Assembly (NCBI GenBank): GCA_900755995.1
Contig: CAAEIM010000107.1
Location: 1 to 8,391 of the forward strand
Length of the DNA stretch: 8,391 nt
Direction of reading: 5' to 3'
DNA from: Clostridia bacterium
GTDB lineage: Bacteria > Bacillota > Clostridia > Oscillospirales > Acutalibacteraceae
The notes under the pieces are model-generated. The model made no database searches. It was given only the letters and a program-made list of their open reading frames with translations, and was not told the origin of the DNA. This document shows positions 5,571 to 8,391 of this stretch, piece by piece. Positions within the stretch are counted from its first letter, which is position 1; the number at the start of each line of letters is the position of its first letter. The position numbers were made by a program, and so were the translations under genes.

Positions 5571-6278
5571 TTGAAAATTATGATTTGTGACGACGACAAA
5601 TATATTGCCGATGAAATACAAAGCAAGCTGACTGAATTTACGGATAAGCATAAAATATATTTTGATATTGATGTGTTTTACAACGGCGTCGCTCCTATGA
5701 AAAGCGATGCCAGTTATGATATGGCATTCATTGATATTGAAATGCCGCAGGTAAACGGTCTTACCTTATCCGCACAATTAAAAAAGGTAAACTCCAATAT
5801 AATTATTTTCATAATTACATCGCACGAATCTTATCTTGATGACGCAATGGATTTGGATGTGTTTCGCTATCTTTCAAAACCTATTGACAAAGACCGTTTT
5901 TTTAGGGCGCTAAATACGGCTATTAATTATTTTCATTCCAATACTCAGATAATAACTCTTGAATATTATGACGAGTGTTACTCTGTTTTCACAAGCGATA
6001 TAGTATATGTAACCATTGAAAACAGAAAAGCCGTCATTATAACACGGCAAAAAAAGTATTATACAAATCAAAAACTAAGTTATTGGAAAGAAAAATTAAA
6101 GGGATACGATTATTTTGCACAACCGCATTACAGCTATCTTGTTAATCTGAGGTATGTCTCGGGTTTCAATAAGACTCAGCTTAATATTAAAATGGATTTA
6201 AAAAATGAAATGCTTCCTATATCTCAGAGGTACTATTCAAACTTTAAAAAAGCATATTTTGCATACATAGGGGTATGA
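5571..6278 (+). CDS. agrA: AgrA-like LytTR response regulator
   Basis: The 235-aa protein has a receiver domain (1-120) with the acidic cluster Asp7-Asp9, the phosphoacceptor Asp55 in FIDIEMP, Thr83 in IITS and Lys103 in LSKPID. A LytTR DNA-binding domain follows (about 126-232), with the family signatures FAQPHYSYLVNLRYV and LPISQRYYSNFKKAYFAYI. It should be phosphorylated by the kinase encoded next and bind direct repeats upstream of agrDB and of the protease. The start is TTG. The stop overlaps the kinase start as ATGA. The order regulator-then-kinase is the reverse of S. aureus agrCA but is known in clostridia. All key residues are present, so it should be active. Confidence 0.94.
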   Translation: MKIMICDDDKYIADEIQSKLTEFTDKHKIYFDIDVFYNGVAPMKSDASYDMAFIDIEMPQVNGLTLSAQLKKVNSNIIIFIITSHESYLDDAMDLDVFRYLSKPIDKDRFFRALNTAINYFHSNTQIITLEYYDECYSVFTSDIVYVTIENRKAVIITRQKKYYTNQKLSYWKEKLKGYDYFAQPHYSYLVNLRYVSGFNKTQLNIKMDLKNEMLPISQRYYSNFKKAYFAYIGV

Positions 6279-7588
6279 AAATGGTATATACAATTTGCTA
6301 TGCGCTTATTTTTCTTGCAGAAATTCTGATATCACTGTTTTATTTTGAAAACAAATTTGAAAGAAGGATAAGTAAAAAGTTTCTGATAATCTCATTTATG
6401 GCAGCTTATGTAATTCTGTACTTTGCAAGGCTGATTAATATAACTGTTGTAAATATGATCGTATTTTTTGTCTGCAATTTCTTTTTGCTTTATCGTTGCT
6501 ACAAGGCAAAAATAAAGTCCGCAATATTTCATTGCAGTATACTTTTAGTATTTAATGTTACTACAGAATTTGTTGTTATGTTATTCTCAGCTGCCATACT
6601 CGGAACTGAACTACTCGCCTGTCTTGATAATTCGGTAAACCTTATTTTTCAATCAACCATCAGCAAACTGCTTTACTTTTTTTCAATGTATATACTATCA
6701 AAGGCATCTTCAAATGAGCGCCGTAAAGAAAGTCCTGCTGCGTCGCTTATACTGTTTCTTCTGCCAATATCAAGTACTTTGATTATATATGCAATACTAT
6801 ATGCACTTGCAGAATATGAATTAGGACAAGTCTTTTTAACCTTGCTTTTAATCGGCATAGTGGTATTGCTTTTTTCAAATATAGCGGTGTTCTGGGTTTA
6901 TGAATTCACTCTGAAAACTCAGAGCCGCAATATGGAATTGGAATATGAAAAGCAAAAGTTAAAATCTTCGGCTGAGTATTACGATTTACTCAATGAGCAG
7001 AATGAAAGCTCAAGAATTGTTATGCATGACATTAAAAGACATTTAAATGCAATTAAAAGTATAGCTGGGGACGATGCTATTACCGAGTACATAGATAATT
7101 TTATCGAAGACTTCAGCGTAAACAAATCCGTTGATTATTGTAACAATCCTATGGTTAATTCTATAGTCAACAGGTATAAATCTGTGTGCGACAGGCTTGG
7201 GGTGAAGATGAATATTGACATCAGAAGGGCCGATTTTGGTTTCATGAACCAACCCGACATAACTGCTCTGCTTGACAATCTGCTTGAAAACGCAGTCGAA
7301 GCGGCAGAAAATACAGAAAACGGATTTATAGATTTTTCGGCGTTTGTACGCAAAAATAAATATCTGTCAATACAGCTTACAAACTCTGTAAAGAATATTA
7401 TAGCCGTCAAAAACAACCGAATAGCATCGTCCAAAAAATCAGGCTCAATACACGGAACAGGACTAAAAAGCATTCAAAGGGTTGTAAAAAAATATGACGG
7501 TGAAATAAATATGTGTTTCAACGAGGGTGATATGACCTTCACATCAAATGTTGTGTTTGAAATTCCTCAACTAAACTATGAATATTGA
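6275..7588 (+). CDS. agrC: AgrC-like GHKL sensor histidine kinase
   Basis: The 437-aa protein has an N-terminal membrane sensor of six or seven segments (within residues 5-208), a coiled-coil-like linker (210-245) and an AgrC-group (HPK10) kinase core. The phosphoacceptor is His251 in RIVMHDIKRHLNAI, the N-box is DNLLENAVEAAE (334-345) and the glycine box is HGTGLKSI (393-400). As usual for this group the DxGxG motif is replaced by an Asn motif (LTNS, 368-371). It should sense the cyclic AgrD product at the outer membrane face and phosphorylate the upstream regulator. The start overlaps the agrA stop; the ATG at 6281 is an alternative. The gene is intact and no terminator is visible after its stop. 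Confidence 0.94.
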   Translation: MKMVYTICYALIFLAEILISLFYFENKFERRISKKFLIISFMAAYVILYFARLINITVVNMIVFFVCNFFLLYRCYKAKIKSAIFHCSILLVFNVTTEFVVMLFSAAILGTELLACLDNSVNLIFQSTISKLLYFFSMYILSKASSNERRKESPAASLILFLLPISSTLIIYAILYALAEYELGQVFLTLLLIGIVVLLFSNIAVFWVYEFTLKTQSRNMELEYEKQKLKSSAEYYDLLNEQNESSRIVMHDIKRHLNAIKSIAGDDAITEYIDNFIEDFSVNKSVDYCNNPMVNSIVNRYKSVCDRLGVKMNIDIRRADFGFMNQPDITALLDNLLENAVEAAENTENGFIDFSAFVRKNKYLSIQLTNSVKNIIAVKNNRIASSKKSGSIHGTGLKSIQRVVKKYDGEINMCFNEGDMTFTSNVVFEIPQLNYEY

Positions 7589-7641
7589 TTACAAAAACAT
7601 TAATAAGACGAGTTTCAACGCCTGATAAAGACAAAGAAAAC

Positions 7642-7782
7642 ACTTTAGAAATGACTTCGCTCTACAATAGCGGATTTTCCGATTTCTCTCCTAATGGTGT
7701 ATTCAAGATTCACAGAATTATATTTGGTGATGTATATGAATTGGCAGGAAAACACAGAAGTATTAATATTAAGAAGCGTTAA
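7642..7782 (+). pseudogene. Fragment of a Fic-family protein gene
   Basis: In one frame the translation LEMTSLYNSGFSD is followed by VFKIHRIIFGDVYELAGKHR and SINIKK, then a stop at 7780-7782. This matches the N-terminal part of Fic/Doc proteins (LYNSG..., IHRxLFxDVYDxAGKIRxVNISK). The catalytic HPFxxGNGR motif is missing and is not found in the other frames downstream. The frame can be extended back to a TTG at 7585 that overlaps the agrC stop, but the extra residues do not look like Fic. It is best read as a decayed remnant of an AMP-transferase or toxin gene. Confidence 0.6.
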
Positions 7783-8286
7783 CCGTTGCTTTTAGAAAAG
7801 AGTGTATAGTATTCTAATTGGTATTGTATTGATAAAGATTTGAAGAGACTGTGCGGTACTGTCTGCAAGTGCAGGCTATGTCCGCAATGCTTTTGTTATC
7901 TGTTATTTTGGCGAGCATTCTGAATATGAACACAACTTAAAATACTTCTTGCCACTATTTATTCTAAGCCGATTTAAGAGTCTGCTGCTACAAATATCAT
8001 CACAGAAGAAAAATCATCCCAGAGATTACAATCCTACACCTCATGAGTATATTGAGGATAAATAAACATCTCTTTTCTTTGTTTATTGCGGTGCAAATTT
8101 TGAGCTATGGATTGCTTTACAATGAATTTTTTTATGTTATGATATGTATAGCAACGAGAGAGTTAAGTTGGCAGGAATTTTCCAATAGCATCAATAAAGC
8201 ATCAAAATTACAAAAACGCAATTCTGATGCTCAAACTTTGGCTTAAAAAGTGGCTTATATATGCGGTTTTGAACTTTCAACAGTCG
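7783..8286. other. Mostly non-coding stretch up to the tRNA scar
   Basis: No gene with a ribosome site is seen. A frame open from 7844 to 8065 on the plus strand lacks a start and a recognised family; it ends HPRDYNPTPHEYIEDK and may be a decayed gene tail. An ATG-started frame at 8043-8246 has no ribosome site. A promoter-like pair lies at 8116-8143. A 7-nt direct repeat TGGCTTA (8239-8245 and 8251-8257) lies close to the tRNA scar and could be an arm-type integrase site. Confidence 0.5.
8116..8143 (+). promoter_or_regulatory. Promoter-like sequence pointing at the tRNA fragment
   Basis: TTTACA (8116-8121) and TATGAT (8138-8143) are separated by 16 nt, each one base from consensus. A transcript from about 8150 would run through the tRNA fragment to the terminator at 8335-8370, about 220 nt, with no convincing gene inside. 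Confidence 0.45.
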
Positions 8287-8298
8287 CTCCAAAACCGC
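8263..8298. repeat. Inverted repeat at the integration junction
   Basis: GCGGTTTTG (8263-8271) is the exact reverse complement of CAAAACCGC (8290-8298) in the tRNA anticodon arm, with an 18-nt loop. The junction between element DNA and tRNA DNA lies in the loop near 8287. This could be a pair of core-type recombinase sites or a stem in RNA. Confidence 0.5.
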
Positions 8299-8331
8299 GT
8301 GCCGAGGGTTCAAGTCCTTCTGCCCCTGCCA
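8287..8331 (+). tRNA. 3' fragment of a tRNA-Trp gene (attachment-site scar)
   Basis: From the anticodon loop onwards the sequence is a normal tRNA-Trp: loop CTCCAAA with anticodon CCA (8289-8291), 3' anticodon strand ACCGC, T-arm GAGGG-TTCAAGT-CCTTC (8304-8320), acceptor strand TGCCCCT (8321-8327), G73 and an encoded CCA (8329-8331). The 5' half is absent: the bases before the loop (CAGTCG) do not pair with ACCGC, and no AGGGGCA acceptor strand lies upstream. This is what remains at one end when a tyrosine recombinase inserts an element in a tRNA gene and the element rebuilds the intact tRNA at its other end. It is not a functional tRNA as it stands. Confidence 0.85.
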
Positions 8332-8334
8332 AGC

Positions 8335-8370
8335 AAAAACGGCTTAAACACTGCGTTTAAGCCGTTTTTT
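8335..8370 (+). terminator. Strong rho-independent terminator after the tRNA fragment
   Basis: AAAAACGGCTTAAAC (8335-8349) pairs with GTTTAAGCCGTTTTT (8355-8369) around a 5-nt loop and ends in a six-T run. It is presumably the original terminator of the tRNA-Trp gene. The A-run on the 5' side would let it work in both directions. Confidence 0.9.
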
Positions 8371-8391
8371 GGAATATAAATATGTGCGGAA

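Noticed and set aside
7135..7473. 112-codon open frame on the minus strand within agrC
   Set aside because: Antisense to the conserved kinase core; no ribosome site or motif.
7585..7641. Extension of the Fic fragment to a TTG overlapping the agrC stop
   Set aside because: The TTG has no ribosome site and the first 19 residues do not resemble Fic proteins; only the later part is supported.
8043..8246. Open frame of 67 codons on the plus strand with a hydrophobic start
   Set aside because: No ribosome site, no recognised motif, and it overlaps both another open frame and a promoter-like pair; probably chance.
1..8391. CRISPR array, rRNA, or complete insertion sequence
   Set aside because: No regularly spaced identical repeats, no rRNA-like sequence and no transposase gene seen in the window.

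Overview
The window is AT-rich DNA that looks like a low-GC Firmicute, most likely a gut clostridium of the Ruminococcus/Oscillospiraceae type. The grounds are purine-rich Shine-Dalgarno sites (AGGAGG-like), two TTG starts, consensus sigma-A promoters, a clostridial-type AgrD peptide (HQPKVP motif) and DUF6076/excisionase genes of the kind carried by integrative elements of these bacteria. The organism call is inference from sequence style, not from a database match.

Layout, left to right. (1) Positions 1-893 hold the edge of a mobile-element control region read leftward: an excisionase-like protein, a winged HTH protein overlapping it by 4 nt, and the first 23 codons of a further small gene. 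Two GC-rich hairpins lie in the gap before that last gene. (2) A near-perfect promoter (TTGACA-17-TATAAT) drives a rightward 503-aa protein of the DUF6076 type with a four-cysteine zinc-finger-like motif. (3) A non-coding stretch of about 430 bp separates it from the next block. (4) Positions 2833-7588 form a complete agr-type quorum-sensing module with probable effectors. agrD and agrB, a secreted glutamyl-endopeptidase-like protease and a small lipoprotein are read leftward. The LytTR response regulator (agrA) and GHKL histidine kinase (agrC) are read rightward from the shared 197-bp intergenic region. (5) Positions 7589-8286 are mostly decayed sequence, including a piece of a Fic-family gene. 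(6) The window ends with the 3' part of a tRNA-Trp gene, from the anticodon loop to the encoded CCA, followed by a strong terminator. This is the classic scar of tyrosine-recombinase integration into a tRNA gene.

How it may work together. AgrB would process and export AgrD as a cyclic thiolactone, AgrC would sense it and AgrA would be phosphorylated. AgrA would then activate agrDB and, directly or by read-through, the V8-like protease and the lipoprotein. The arrangement resembles in logic the fsr-gelE-sprE system of Enterococcus faecalis, in which a LytTR quorum system controls a Glu-specific serine protease. Here the whole circuit is compact and sits beside a tRNA-Trp integration scar and excisionase genes, so it may be cargo of an integrative element. 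No integrase is visible, and the other att site would lie outside the window.
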